In this document: piece by piece, positions 1-7,717 of the stretch
Layout of the letters: each line of letters opens with the position of its first letter
How positions within the stretch are numbered: the stretch's first letter is position 1
Source of the DNA: a virus
Direction: 5' to 3' (one strand)
DNA: 26,415 nt
IMG/VR virus record: IMGVR_UViG_3300046010_003007
Span: 1 to 26,415 of that record
Notes under the pieces: generated by a model
What the model saw: only the letters and a program-made list of their open reading frames with translations
The model's database searches: none
Told to the model about the DNA's origin: nothing
Made by a program: the position numbers and the translations under genes

Positions 1-245
1 AAAACGGGTGGCATAGCACCTCGGGTTCTGCGTGCTGGAATCTTTGCGATTTGGGGTTGTGAGGGGTGTCCCCGGCTGGGGTGTTTGCGTCCCCGCGTGT
101 TTTGTTCCATTATGTGTATGTAGGAGTCGTGTCTCTCTTTGATGGGTGCGGCTCCTTTGTTGTTTCTCGTCGTGGTTTTGCCGACGGGCTGTGGCCGAGA
201 TGGTCACACCGTGTGCCCTGAGATGGGGCGGAAGGGGTGCCTGTT
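1..245. other. Non-coding stretch upstream of terminase genes
   Basis: No convincing gene is seen here. The segment is G-rich on the + strand and holds two short inverted repeats that share the direct repeat GGGGTGT: GGGG-TGT-CCCC at 63-73, and GGGG/CCCC at 78-81 and 91-94. A more T-rich stretch follows at about 98-175. Phage cohesive ends and packaging start sites usually lie just before the small terminase gene, so this could be cos or pac proximal DNA. No overhang or binding site can be identified from one sequence. Confidence 0.4.
85..113 (+). promoter_or_regulatory. Weak sigma-70-like promoter candidate before terS
   Basis: TTGCGT (85-90) and CATTAT (108-113) are separated by 17 bases, which is the usual spacing. 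Only three and four positions match the -35 and -10 consensus. The site lies in the T-rich part of the leader, ahead of the first late gene, which is where a late promoter would be expected. This is a guess from spacing and position. Confidence 0.18.
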
Positions 246-605
246 ATGGCGGTTAAGTTCCCGGCTCCTGATGGGTTGGGTGACGCTGGTGCGTCGTTGT
301 GGGCTGATGTGTCGTCTCGGTATGACCTTCGCCCGGATGAGCTTCGTGTTTTGGAAGCTGCGTGTCGTGAGCAGGATCTGATTGTTCGGTTGGATGCTGC
401 GTTGGTGGGAGCGGATCTGATTGTGAGGGGTTCGCAGGGTCAGCCTGTGGCGAATCCTTTGGTTCAGGAGTTGCGTCAGCACCGGTCGACGTTGCGTGGC
501 CTGTTGGGCCAGTTGAAACTGCCTGATGAGGATGGTCGTGTTGCGGCGTCGACTTCGGCGCAGGCGCGTAAGGCGGCGAACGCTCGGTGGAAGCGGACGG
601 GCTAA
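246..605 (+). CDS. Terminase small subunit (P27-type)
   Basis: This 119-aa protein is probably the DNA-recognition subunit of the packaging motor, which binds the packaging site and loads DNA onto the large subunit. It shows the pattern typical of actinophage small terminases: an LW..V...YDLR.DEL..LE.AC segment near residues 18-45, a GS.GQ.V.NPL turn near residue 65, a Q..R..L..LL..L.LPD segment, and a basic C-terminus (KAANARWKR). I chose ATG 246 because GGAAGGGG (230-237) sits 8 bases upstream; GTG 237 would place that sequence inside the gene. The next gene starts directly after this stop codon. Family assignment rests on sequence pattern and on position before TerL. Confidence 0.85.
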   Translation: MAVKFPAPDGLGDAGASLWADVSSRYDLRPDELRVLEAACREQDLIVRLDAALVGADLIVRGSQGQPVANPLVQELRQHRSTLRGLLGQLKLPDEDGRVAASTSAQARKAANARWKRTG

Positions 606-2363
606 GTGGCGCGGGCGTCGGTTGTCGACGTTCCGGTTGGCGATGAACACGGCGATGTAATCGGCTGGTATCGGGAGAGGCTTGCGGAGCCTGCGGTGTT
701 GCCGTGGGCTGGCGGCGAGTGGGAACCGGTGCTGGTGGGTCCGACGTGGCGCACTGATGGTGACCGTTGGGTGTTGCCGGATGCGACGCTCGGCTGGGAT
801 GTTCTTGGCTGGTGCGGGACCGAGTTGCAGTATTCGCAGGGTCAGCCGTGGCGTTTCACTTTGGAACAGGCCCGGTTCATTTTGTGGTGGTACGCGGTCG
901 ATGAGAACGGTGTTTTTCTGTTCCGCGACGGTGTGTTGCAACGCCTGAAGGGTTGGGGCAAAGACCCTGTCGGGGGCTGCCTGTTGTATGTCGAGGCGGT
1001 CGGCCCGTGTCGTGTCGCTGGCATGGACGGGGATCGGCCTGTTGCGACGGATTGCCCTGATGCGTGGGTTCAGACGGCGGCGACGTCGTTGGAGCAGACG
1101 AAGAACACGATGCGGCTGATGCCGGGTCTGATTACGCCGGAAGCCAAGGCTTTCTATGCGGTTCAGACCGGCAAAGAGCTTGTCCACATGATGGGCGACG
1201 AACGGTTGATCCAAGCGGTCACGTCGTCGCCTGCAACGTTGGAAGGTGCCCGTGCGACGTTCGTTCTGATGAACGAAACCCAGCATTGGGATGCGTCGAA
1301 CGGTGGGCATGAGATGTCCGCGGTGATTGAACGTAACGCAACGAAATCGGCGGATGGTTCGGCGAGGACGTTGGCGATTACGAACGCTCCGGTTCCCGGT
1401 ATGGATTCGGTTGCGGAACGGTCGTGGGATGCGTATGCGTTGGCTGACGCGGGCGGGTCGTTGACGACGGGCATCATGTACGACTCGTTGGAAGCTGACC
1501 CTTCGGCGCCGTTGACGGCCGAGGCCGCTCCTGCGGTGATCCGGTCGGTGCGTGGCGACAGTGTGTGGCTCGACGTCGACCGGATTGTGGCGTCAATTAC
1601 CGATACCCGGAACCCGCCGCCCCGGTCGCGACGCTTTTGGTATAACCAGCGGGTCGCAGCGGAGGACGCGTGGCTCGACCCGCGTGCGGTTGATGCGGCG
1701 TCGTACCCGGATCGGGCGCTCGACGGCGACATCGTCCTGTTCTTTGACGGCTCTAAAAGCGACGACGCGACCGGTTTGGTGGCGTGCCGCATGTCGGACG
1801 GCCATGTCGTCACGGTCGGCGTGTGGGCTCGCCCCGCGGGTGTCGCTGGTGAGGGCTGGGTTGTGAACCGGTGGGAAGTTGACCAGAAGGTCCGCGAAAC
1901 CATCGCTACACACAACGTGGTCGCGTTCTTTGCTGACCCGTCGCACGCTGTCGATGATGTCGGCGAATCGTTTTGGGATTCGCTGATTGACGAATGGCAC
2001 CGCGATTACGGCAAACAGTTTCAGGTGTGGGCTGTGCGTGGTGGTGAACGCAAACATTCGGTCATGTGGGACATGACTTCGCATGAACGCCAAGGGTTGT
2101 TCACCGAAGCGGCGATGCGGTTCGTGTCCGAGTTGGAAAACGGCGATCTGTCCGTTGACGACCATCCGATGATGCTGCTCCACCTGAAGAACGCTCGCCG
2201 CCTGCCGAACCGGTGGGGCGTGTCGTTGTGGAAAGGCCACCGTGAGGGCCGAAACAAGATTGACCTTGCTGTGTGTGCTGTCGGTGCCCGCATGTTGCGA
2301 AGGCTTGTGTTGAACACTGCGGAACAGAAGCGGGAACGCTCAGGCAAAGCAAGTTTCCTCTGA
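606..2363 (+). CDS. Terminase large subunit (ATPase and nuclease)
   Basis: This 585-aa protein is the packaging motor that translocates DNA into the prohead and cuts it. The ATPase half has a P-loop-like KGWGKDP at residues 115-121 and a Walker B-like FVLMNE ending at E224. The C-terminal RNase H-like nuclease shows acidic residues in the expected order: D381 (FFDGS), D444 (FFADP) and D553 (KIDLAVCAVG). Length is normal for the family. It starts with GTG directly after the TerS stop codon and has only a weak Shine-Dalgarno sequence, so translation is probably coupled. The usual Ser/Thr after the P-loop lysine is Asp; I believe this recurs in some actinophage terminases, so it need not mean loss of function. 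Confidence 0.95.
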   Translation: MARASVVDVPVGDEHGDVIGWYRERLAEPAVLPWAGGEWEPVLVGPTWRTDGDRWVLPDATLGWDVLGWCGTELQYSQGQPWRFTLEQARFILWWYAVDENGVFLFRDGVLQRLKGWGKDPVGGCLLYVEAVGPCRVAGMDGDRPVATDCPDAWVQTAATSLEQTKNTMRLMPGLITPEAKAFYAVQTGKELVHMMGDERLIQAVTSSPATLEGARATFVLMNETQHWDASNGGHEMSAVIERNATKSADGSARTLAITNAPVPGMDSVAERSWDAYALADAGGSLTTGIMYDSLEADPSAPLTAEAAPAVIRSVRGDSVWLDVDRIVASITDTRNPPPRSRRFWYNQRVAAEDAWLDPRAVDAASYPDRALDGDIVLFFDGSKSDDATGLVACRMSDGHVVTVGVWARPAGVAGEGWVVNRWEVDQKVRETIATHNVVAFFADPSHAVDDVGESFWDSLIDEWHRDYGKQFQVWAVRGGERKHSVMWDMTSHERQGLFTEAAMRFVSELENGDLSVDDHPMMLLHLKNARRLPNRWGVSLWKGHREGRNKIDLAVCAVGARMLRRLVLNTAEQKRERSGKASFL

Positions 2364-2376
2364 GGGAGGTGTTGAT

Positions 2377-3711
2377 GTGCTGAACAGGCAAGAGGCCGAA
2401 GTTGTGGCGCATGAACTCCTAGAGGTAAAGGCTGCCGAGGCTGGGCAGCTCGCGATGTTGCACGACTACTTTCGTGGCAATCAGCCGTTGCCGGTGATCC
2501 CTCACGGGGTGCCGACCGAAGTGATCCAGATGGCAGAGATGTCTCGGATCAACCTGTGCAAACTTGCTGTCGATGTGCCTGCCCAGTCGATGTTCGTTGA
2601 CGGGTTCCGCGATCCTTCCACGTTGGACAACGATCCGACGTGGGCTGTGTGGCAGGCAAACAAGATGGACGCTCATCAGACCGCTGTGTACCGGTCAGCG
2701 TTCACTTACAAGGTTTCGTACCTGAAGGTTGTTCCGGGTGACGCAGGGCCGGTTATGCGCGGCGTGTCGCCCCGTAACTGCACCGCTGTCTACGACACAG
2801 ACCCTGATTGGCCTGTGTACGCGTTGGAAACGGTCGACCGGTACAACTCGACCGAATGGCTGTTGTACGACGACGAGGTCATCTACCGGTTCGTGAACGA
2901 CCCGGAGAAGGCCAAGTCGGAAAACAAGGAGTATTGGCCGGTCGTGGTAGCGGTCACTCCGCATGGGCGTGGCGTGTGCCCGATTGTTCGTTTCCGTAAC
3001 AGCGACGATCTTGACGGCGAAGGCTGGTCTGAGATTGAGCCGCTGATCCCGTTGCAGGATCAGATGGATCACACGACGTTCGATCTGCTCGTCGCGCAGC
3101 ATTTCGGGGCGTTTAAGCAGCGGTACGTCATGGGTTGGCTCGCTGACTCCGAAACGGAACGTGTGAAGGCGTCGGCGTCGCGTCTGTTGACGTTTGATGA
3201 CCCGGATGTGAAGGTCGGAGAGTTCGCTCAGACCGATCTTGGCGGCTACTTGGATTCCCGTCAGAAGCTGATGGAACAGTTCGGTGTCGTGTCGCAGGTG
3301 CCGCCACACAACCTGCTGGGTCAGATGGTCAACCTGTCGGCCGAGGCGCTTGTCGCCGCCGAGGTTGGGCATTCCCGCAAGATGAACCAGATCGAAACAC
3401 TGTTCGGCGAAGCTGTCGAGCAGGCGTTGCGGCTGGCCGGTTCGTACATCGGTGTCGATGTGTCCGACGAAGCACAGGTTCGTTGGCGTGACACTGAGGC
3501 CCGTTCGTTTGCTGCGACGGTTGACGGGCTCGGCAAGCTAGCTGAGATGCTGAACGTTCCGGTGCAACTGCTGTGGGCAAAGATCCCCGGTTTCACCCAG
3601 CAGGACGTTGAGGAAGCCCGTCAGATTGCCCGTTCGGCTGATCCGATCCAGCAGTTGATTGACGACGTAGAACGTCAGATGGGCGAATCCGAGGACTCCG
3701 CAGAGGTCTAG
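2377..3711 (+). CDS. Portal protein (SPP1 gp6-like)
   Basis: This 444-aa protein should form the dodecameric portal at one capsid vertex, the channel for DNA and the docking site for terminase and connector. The N-terminal part (INLCKLAVDVPAQSMFVDGF, near residues 53-72) and the central acidic clip region (SEIEPLIPLQDQMDHTTFDL) are characteristic of SPP1-type portals of actinobacterial siphophages. GTG 2377 is supported by GGGAGGT ending at 2370, six bases upstream. It follows TerL after 13 bases and its TAG overlaps the GTG of the next gene by one base. The C-terminal tail is acidic, as is common in portals. Confidence 0.92.
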   Translation: MLNRQEAEVVAHELLEVKAAEAGQLAMLHDYFRGNQPLPVIPHGVPTEVIQMAEMSRINLCKLAVDVPAQSMFVDGFRDPSTLDNDPTWAVWQANKMDAHQTAVYRSAFTYKVSYLKVVPGDAGPVMRGVSPRNCTAVYDTDPDWPVYALETVDRYNSTEWLLYDDEVIYRFVNDPEKAKSENKEYWPVVVAVTPHGRGVCPIVRFRNSDDLDGEGWSEIEPLIPLQDQMDHTTFDLLVAQHFGAFKQRYVMGWLADSETERVKASASRLLTFDDPDVKVGEFAQTDLGGYLDSRQKLMEQFGVVSQVPPHNLLGQMVNLSAEALVAAEVGHSRKMNQIETLFGEAVEQALRLAGSYIGVDVSDEAQVRWRDTEARSFAATVDGLGKLAEMLNVPVQLLWAKIPGFTQQDVEEARQIARSADPIQQLIDDVERQMGESEDSAEV

Positions 3712-4505
3712 TGGCTGTCACCGAAGAATCCGCTGCGCTGGTCGAAACATGGCGGCTGACTCAGGTTCAGCAGCGGGCGGCTGTCGAAGCCGAAGTTCTC
3801 AACCTGATGTCGCTGCTCGACTACGACAACATCGCTGGCACATGGCCGACGATCGAAACGATGATCGTCAGGTTGATTGAGGAAGAACGTCGTCGTTCTG
3901 AACGGCTGTCGCTCTACTACTACGACTTGGTTCGCAACGCCGAAGGCATCGGCGGGATCTACGAACAGGTCGGTGCGTCGGCGTTGGATCGGCGGACGTT
4001 GCTGAAAAGCCTTCGGATCATGGGTCCGGGCGAAGCTGGCCGCGGTATGGCTTTGGGTCGTGCGAACGTGCCAGCGACCACAGGAACAAAGGTCGCTGGA
4101 GTCGCTTCACGCACGTCGCTGGACGGTGGCCGCGACTCAACGCTACGAACAGCGTCGGCAGACAAAAAGGTTATCGGGTGGGTGCGGGTCACCGACGGCA
4201 ACCCGTGCGCTTTCTGCGCCATGCTCGCTTCCCGCGGGGTCCAGTACCGCCCGTTCAAATCGAAGGGCGCTGCGCTCGGCAAGAGCGGCAAAAAGTCGGT
4301 GTTTGTCCGCAAGGACAAGAACGGGCGCACCGTCAACGACTTTCGGGCTCACGACCACTGCGCTTGCACCGCGAAGCCGGTCTACTCCAAAGATGACCCG
4401 TTACCGGGTCGTGCCGCCGAGTTCCAAGACATTTGGACCCGTACAGGCACCTTGAACTCTTTCCGCGCAGAGCTGTCACGGCTCACGCGTGAAGCCTCCG
4501 TCTGA
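3711..4505 (+). CDS. MuF-like minor capsid protein
   Basis: A 264-aa protein of the MuF/VG15 type, a minor head protein that sits near the portal inside the capsid. The N-terminal half (to about residue 110) is helical. The C-terminal half carries a probable metal site of the kind seen in actinophage MuF-like proteins: NPCAFC (C166, C169) followed by HDHCAC (H214, H216, C217, C219). The GTG start overlaps the portal stop codon by one base. It lies between portal and scaffold, the standard position. Some relatives carry protease or toxin domains, but nothing of that kind is visible here. Confidence 0.85.
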   Translation: MAVTEESAALVETWRLTQVQQRAAVEAEVLNLMSLLDYDNIAGTWPTIETMIVRLIEEERRRSERLSLYYYDLVRNAEGIGGIYEQVGASALDRRTLLKSLRIMGPGEAGRGMALGRANVPATTGTKVAGVASRTSLDGGRDSTLRTASADKKVIGWVRVTDGNPCAFCAMLASRGVQYRPFKSKGAALGKSGKKSVFVRKDKNGRTVNDFRAHDHCACTAKPVYSKDDPLPGRAAEFQDIWTRTGTLNSFRAELSRLTREASV

Positions 4506-4518
4506 CCGAGAGGGTCAG
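4502..4518 (+). other. Hairpin over the MuF stop codon
   Basis: CTGACC (4502-4507) and GGTCAG (4513-4518) form a perfect six-base-pair inverted repeat with loop GAGAG, and the TGA stop of the MuF-like gene lies in the left arm. No T-run follows, so it is not a standard terminator. It may be an RNA stability or processing element ahead of the scaffold and capsid genes. Confidence 0.35.
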
Positions 4519-4547
4519 GCAACAAACAACAAAGGGGGTTACCCGAG

Positions 4548-5048
4548 ATGGGTGACACCGACATCGACGCGTCCGAGACGGACGCGCCAGCAGAGCAGAC
4601 AGCAGACCCGGCTCCGTCTGACGATTTCAAGTCGGACGAGTCGAAGCAGCGTGTCCTTTCCGACCTGAAGCGTGAACGAGAACAGCGTCAGCAGCTTGAA
4701 ACACGGCTTCGGGAGATTGAGGACGCACAAAAGTCCGACAGCGAGAAGCTGGCCGACCGGTTGACCGATGCAGAAACGCGTGCCGCTCAGGCGGAAAGCG
4801 AACTGATGCGAGTTCAGGTCGCTGCTGCAAAGGGTCTTACAGCGGCACAGGCAAAGCGTCTGGTCGGTTCGACCGTAGAAGAACTGGAAGCTGACGCTGA
4901 CGAAATCGTCGCAGCGTTCGCTTCCCCGTCCGACGAGCCACCGTCGGCGCCCAAGCGGCGTCCTTCGGAGCTTGTCCCCGGTGCCGTTTCTGGCGCCGAA
5001 CCAGAACCGGACTACGACGCAATCGCGGACCGAGTCAGGCGCTGGTAA
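4548..5048 (+). CDS. Capsid scaffolding protein
   Basis: This 166-aa protein matches the profile of a scaffold that directs prohead assembly and then leaves: very acidic N-terminus, a long charged coiled coil (about residues 25-95, rich in K, R, E, Q and A), a low-complexity acidic and proline-containing linker, and a short basic C-terminal helix (YDAIADRVRRW) of the sort that contacts coat protein. It lies immediately before the major capsid gene. AAAGGGGG (4531-4538) precedes ATG 4548 by nine bases. The function rests on composition and position because scaffold sequences diverge strongly. Confidence 0.87.
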   Translation: MGDTDIDASETDAPAEQTADPAPSDDFKSDESKQRVLSDLKREREQRQQLETRLREIEDAQKSDSEKLADRLTDAETRAAQAESELMRVQVAAAKGLTAAQAKRLVGSTVEELEADADEIVAAFASPSDEPPSAPKRRPSELVPGAVSGAEPEPDYDAIADRVRRW

Positions 5049-5064
5049 CCCCCCGCACGCTCAC

Positions 5065-5077
5065 CGCCACGGTGGCG
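5065..5077 (+). other. Short GC-rich hairpin before capsid gene
   Basis: CGCCA-CGG-TGGCG is a perfect five-base-pair inverted repeat in the 62-base gap between scaffold and capsid. It has no T-run. With the second hairpin at 5095-5107 it makes the capsid leader structured, which could protect or process the capsid message. Confidence 0.3.
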
Positions 5078-5094
5078 AAGCGGCCAAATCCATA

Positions 5095-5107
5095 GACCTA
5101 GGAGGTC
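5095..5107 (+). promoter_or_regulatory. Ribosome-binding hairpin of the capsid gene
   Basis: GACCT-AGG-AGGTC is a perfect inverted repeat whose loop and right arm hold the Shine-Dalgarno GGAGGT (5101-5106), four bases before GTG 5111. Nearly the same element precedes the tail tube gene (10919-10933) and a small membrane protein gene (23458-23473). It is comparable in size and layout to the 13-bp start-associated sequences described in cluster K mycobacteriophages, also short inverted repeats around the ribosome-binding site. Confidence 0.6.
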
Positions 5108-5110
5108 ACC

Positions 5111-6022
5111 GTGGCGAATACATTTTTGAAGCCAGAGGTTATTAACCGGACGGCGCTGAAGCTGCTGGAGCGCGAGGTTGTTGTGCCCCGCGTCGTGTGG
5201 AATTACGCCGACGCGGAGTTCCGCGGCGCGAAGAACGACACGGTGACCCTGCGTCTCCCTGCCGTCGCGACGTCGCGCGAGTACGACTTCCGCAACAACC
5301 GGTCGAGCCCGATCGTTGTCGATGACCTGACCGAGACTTCGGTCCCGGTGGTTCTCGACCACGACATCTACCACGCTGCGGCGATCACCGATGAGCAGCT
5401 CACGCTGGACATCGTTGACTTCGCCGAGCAGGTGCTGACCCCGCAGGTCAAGGGCATCGCCCGCGGTCTGGAGGATCTGATCGTCTCCGTGATGGAGACT
5501 GCCACCTACGGCACCACCATCAGCATCGCTGACTCCGGTGATGACCTGTGGCAGACGCTGGTGCAGGCCCGTCAGGCACTGAACGACGCCAACGTGCCTC
5601 GCGAGGGACGCATCCTTCTCGTCGGTTCCGACGTGGAGACGGAGATGCTGCTGGACGACAAGTTCAACCGCGTCGACTCGTCCGGTGACGGCATCGCCAC
5701 CACCGCGCTGCGCGAGGCCACCATCGCCCGCCTTGCCGGTTTCACCATCGTTGGCTCCAACGCCCTCGACCCCGAGACGGCGATCGCGTACCACCCGACG
5801 GCGTTCGCGTTTGTCAACGTCGCGCCGGTCGTGCCCGACGGTGTCACCTACGGGTCGCGCCTGTCGGACATGGGTCTGGCGATGCGCTGGATTCGCGACT
5901 ACGACGCGCTGTACCTGCGTGACCGTTCCGTCGTGTCCAGCTTCGCTGGTTGCACCTCCGTCGAGGACAACGGCTCCACCAACGTCCGCGCGGTGAAGAT
6001 CAACTTCAACGGCGCTTCCTGA
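5111..6022 (+). CDS. Major capsid protein
   Basis: This 303-aa protein is the main shell subunit, expected to have the HK97 fold. The opening ANTFLKPEVINRTALKLLER and the following VVVPRVVWNYADAEF..G...TV.LR.P resemble P22-type coat proteins that are common in actinophages. It follows the scaffold gene and precedes the head-tail adaptor. It is preceded by a strong Shine-Dalgarno sequence within a hairpin. Codon use is more biased than in its neighbours, with many ACC, ATC, GCC, TCC and CTG codons and fewer TCG, GCG and TTG, as expected for the most abundant virion protein. There is no N-terminal delta domain or visible protease, which fits a separate scaffold. Confidence 0.92.
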   Translation: MANTFLKPEVINRTALKLLEREVVVPRVVWNYADAEFRGAKNDTVTLRLPAVATSREYDFRNNRSSPIVVDDLTETSVPVVLDHDIYHAAAITDEQLTLDIVDFAEQVLTPQVKGIARGLEDLIVSVMETATYGTTISIADSGDDLWQTLVQARQALNDANVPREGRILLVGSDVETEMLLDDKFNRVDSSGDGIATTALREATIARLAGFTIVGSNALDPETAIAYHPTAFAFVNVAPVVPDGVTYGSRLSDMGLAMRWIRDYDALYLRDRSVVSSFAGCTSVEDNGSTNVRAVKINFNGAS

Positions 6023-6483
6023 TGAGTTTGCCCGCGCTCGCGTCACTCAACGATCTGCTGCCCCTAGTCGGCAGCGTGAACGATGATGACCGGGCGCGGG
6101 CACTGCTCGCCTACGCGTCGGCCCTGATCCGCACCGAAGCCGGAGAGGACTGGGTCGACACCGACGGCAACCTTGACGGTGTCCCTGACATCATCCGAAT
6201 GATCTGCTGCAAGGTCGTTGAACGATCGTTGCAGAACCCGATGGGGCTGACCGCAGAATCGGTCGTGAACTATCGGGCTGAGTACGGAAACTCGTCATCC
6301 GATCTGTATTTGACGAAGCAGGAACGGCGGCTGGTGCGTAAGGCCGCTGGCAGCGTGCTGATCGGTTCGGTCGAACTGCAAACCCCGTACCGCAAATACG
6401 ACGCCGACGACGTCTACATGACGGTCGACAACGGCGGCGAAGAACTGCCGATGGGCCCGTGGCCGCAACCATCGGACGGGTAG
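6022..6483 (+). CDS. Head-to-tail adaptor
   Basis: A 153-aa protein of the HK97 gp6 / SPP1 gp15-type connector family, which forms a ring beneath the portal. Features typical of the family are an N-terminal helical segment (ASLNDLLPLVG..NDDDRARALLAYASALIR), a central VP.IIRMICCKVVERSLQNPMG helix and a C-terminal strand region ending in acidic residues. I start it at ATG 6022, which overlaps the capsid TGA by one base; an in-frame upstream extension would run inside the capsid gene. No clear Shine-Dalgarno sequence is seen, so it probably depends on coupling. Its end overlaps the first glycosyltransferase gene by 25 bases. Confidence 0.87.
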   Translation: MSLPALASLNDLLPLVGSVNDDDRARALLAYASALIRTEAGEDWVDTDGNLDGVPDIIRMICCKVVERSLQNPMGLTAESVVNYRAEYGNSSSDLYLTKQERRLVRKAAGSVLIGSVELQTPYRKYDADDVYMTVDNGGEELPMGPWPQPSDG

Positions 6484-7121
6484 CGATTATCGTCCCCATG
6501 TTGGGACGGCCACATACGGTTGCGCCGCTGGTCGAGTCGATTAAGGCGACGACGCCCGACCCCCACATCATTTTCGGTTGCACTGCTGGTGACGCCGATG
6601 TGATTAAAGAGGTCGCCGGGTTTGATTACTTTGAGGTTGGCGGGCCGATGCCGGGCGATTATGCCCGCAAGATCAACATGGGTTACAAGCTGACCGACGA
6701 ACCGTTGTTGTTCACGGGTGCGTGTGACATCCGGTTCCTTCCCGGCTGGTTTGAGGCTGCCACAGCGCGTCTCGACGGGACAGTCGGTGTCGTCGGAACG
6801 AACGATCTTGGTTCTAAGCGTGTGATGGCCGGTGACCATTCGACGCACTCGCTGGTCACCCGAGAGTACGTCGACAAGTTCGGCACGATTGACGAGCCGG
6901 GTGTGGTTCTCCATGAGGGCTACCACCATGAGTTCGTGGACGACGAGTTCGTTCAGACAGCGATGTTCCGTGGCATGTGGGCATTCGCCGAGGATTCGCA
7001 TGTCGAGCATCTTCATCCGAACTGGAATAAGGCGCCGTCCGATCGGCTGTATCGGATGCAACGCAGAAGGATGCGTCTCGGTAAGCGGGTCTACGCCGAA
7101 AGGAAGCACCTGTGGACGTGA
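6459..7121 (+). CDS. GT-A fold glycosyltransferase-like protein 1
   Basis: A 220-aa protein that looks like a short family-2-type glycosyltransferase, a soluble enzyme moving a sugar from a nucleotide-sugar donor. The N-terminal VAIIVPMLGRP..VAPLVESI is a typical Rossmann-like start. C89-D90-I91-R92, followed by FLPGWF, lies where the metal-binding DxD motif is expected but reads DIR. HHEFVDDEF at 156-164 is a likely catalytic or acceptor region, and HVEHLHP follows. GTG 6459 lies inside the end of the adaptor gene. It is the first of five such genes in a row. The sugar, the acceptor and activity itself are unknown; the altered DxD could mean an inactive or unusual enzyme. Confidence 0.75.
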   Translation: MAATIGRVAIIVPMLGRPHTVAPLVESIKATTPDPHIIFGCTAGDADVIKEVAGFDYFEVGGPMPGDYARKINMGYKLTDEPLLFTGACDIRFLPGWFEAATARLDGTVGVVGTNDLGSKRVMAGDHSTHSLVTREYVDKFGTIDEPGVVLHEGYHHEFVDDEFVQTAMFRGMWAFAEDSHVEHLHPNWNKAPSDRLYRMQRRRMRLGKRVYAERKHLWT

Positions 7122-7717
7122 CGGTTGCTGTAGCCACATTCGGTGGCGACCAGTGGCCTCGTCTGGCCGCTGAACGCGCTGTGCCATCCGCTGAAGCTCT
7201 GGGTGTCCCGGTGGTGACCTGTCACGCCGACACGCTTCACGACGCCCGTAACGGTGCGCTGGCGCAGGTTGAGACTGAGTGGGTGTGCCACTTGGACGCC
7301 GACGACGAACTAGAGGCCGGTTACTTCGACGCGATGGCCGCGGGGACCGCGGATGTGCGGGCTCCGTCTGTGCGGTATGTGCGTCAGCACCGGCTCCGAG
7401 AGCCCGGTATGCCCGCTGTTGCGGGTCACACCCATCAGTGTGTGGCCGAGTGTCTGGTCGACGGGAACTGGCTGGTCGTCGGTTCGCTGGTCCGCGCCGA
7501 TCTTGTTCGTAAGGTTGGCGGGTGGCGCGATTTCGACTGGTCTGAGGACTGGGATCTGTGGCTGCGCTGCCACCTCGCCGGGGCTTCCTTTGAGGCGATC
7601 CCAGAGGCCGTCTACCGGGCGCATGTCCGTCCTGACTCCCGTAACCGCGGGGCGTCACGCGAGAAGCGTCTGGCGGCACACAAGGCGATCGCATCAGCGA
7701 ACGGACTCGCAGCATGA
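7112..7717 (+). CDS. Family 2-like glycosyltransferase 2
   Basis: A 201-aa protein with clear GT-A hallmarks: TVAVATFGG at the N-terminus, ARNGAL at residues 45-50 (a common nucleotide-binding element), the metal-binding LDADDE around 61-66, and SEDWDLWLR at 144-152, which matches the catalytic ED motif of family 2 enzymes. It probably transfers one sugar to a protein or glycan acceptor in the cytoplasm. GTG 7112 has AAAGGAAG just upstream and overlaps the previous gene by ten bases; GTG 7118 would give a four-base overlap and is also possible. No membrane segment is present. Confidence 0.85.
   Translation: MDVTVAVATFGGDQWPRLAAERAVPSAEALGVPVVTCHADTLHDARNGALAQVETEWVCHLDADDELEAGYFDAMAAGTADVRAPSVRYVRQHRLREPGMPAVAGHTHQCVAECLVDGNWLVVGSLVRADLVRKVGGWRDFDWSEDWDLWLRCHLAGASFEAIPEAVYRAHVRPDSRNRGASREKRLAAHKAIASANGLAA

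Noticed and set aside
237-245. GTG 237 as the start of TerS
   Set aside because: The best Shine-Dalgarno sequence (GGAAGGGG) ends at 237 and is correctly spaced for ATG 246.
139-381. Plus-strand ORF of 80 codons upstream of and overlapping TerS
   Set aside because: It overlaps TerS in another frame by more than 130 bases, its composition is unlike the other proteins, and it lacks a good ribosome-binding site.
204-1310. Minus-strand ORF of 368 codons opposite TerS and TerL
   Set aside because: Arg- and His-rich composition typical of reverse-strand reading of GC-rich genes; it lies fully opposite two well-supported genes and has no recognisable domain.
5012-6046. Minus-strand ORF of 344 codons opposite the capsid gene
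   Set aside because: Low-complexity Val/Arg/Asp/Gly-rich shadow of the highly biased capsid codons, without its own family signal.
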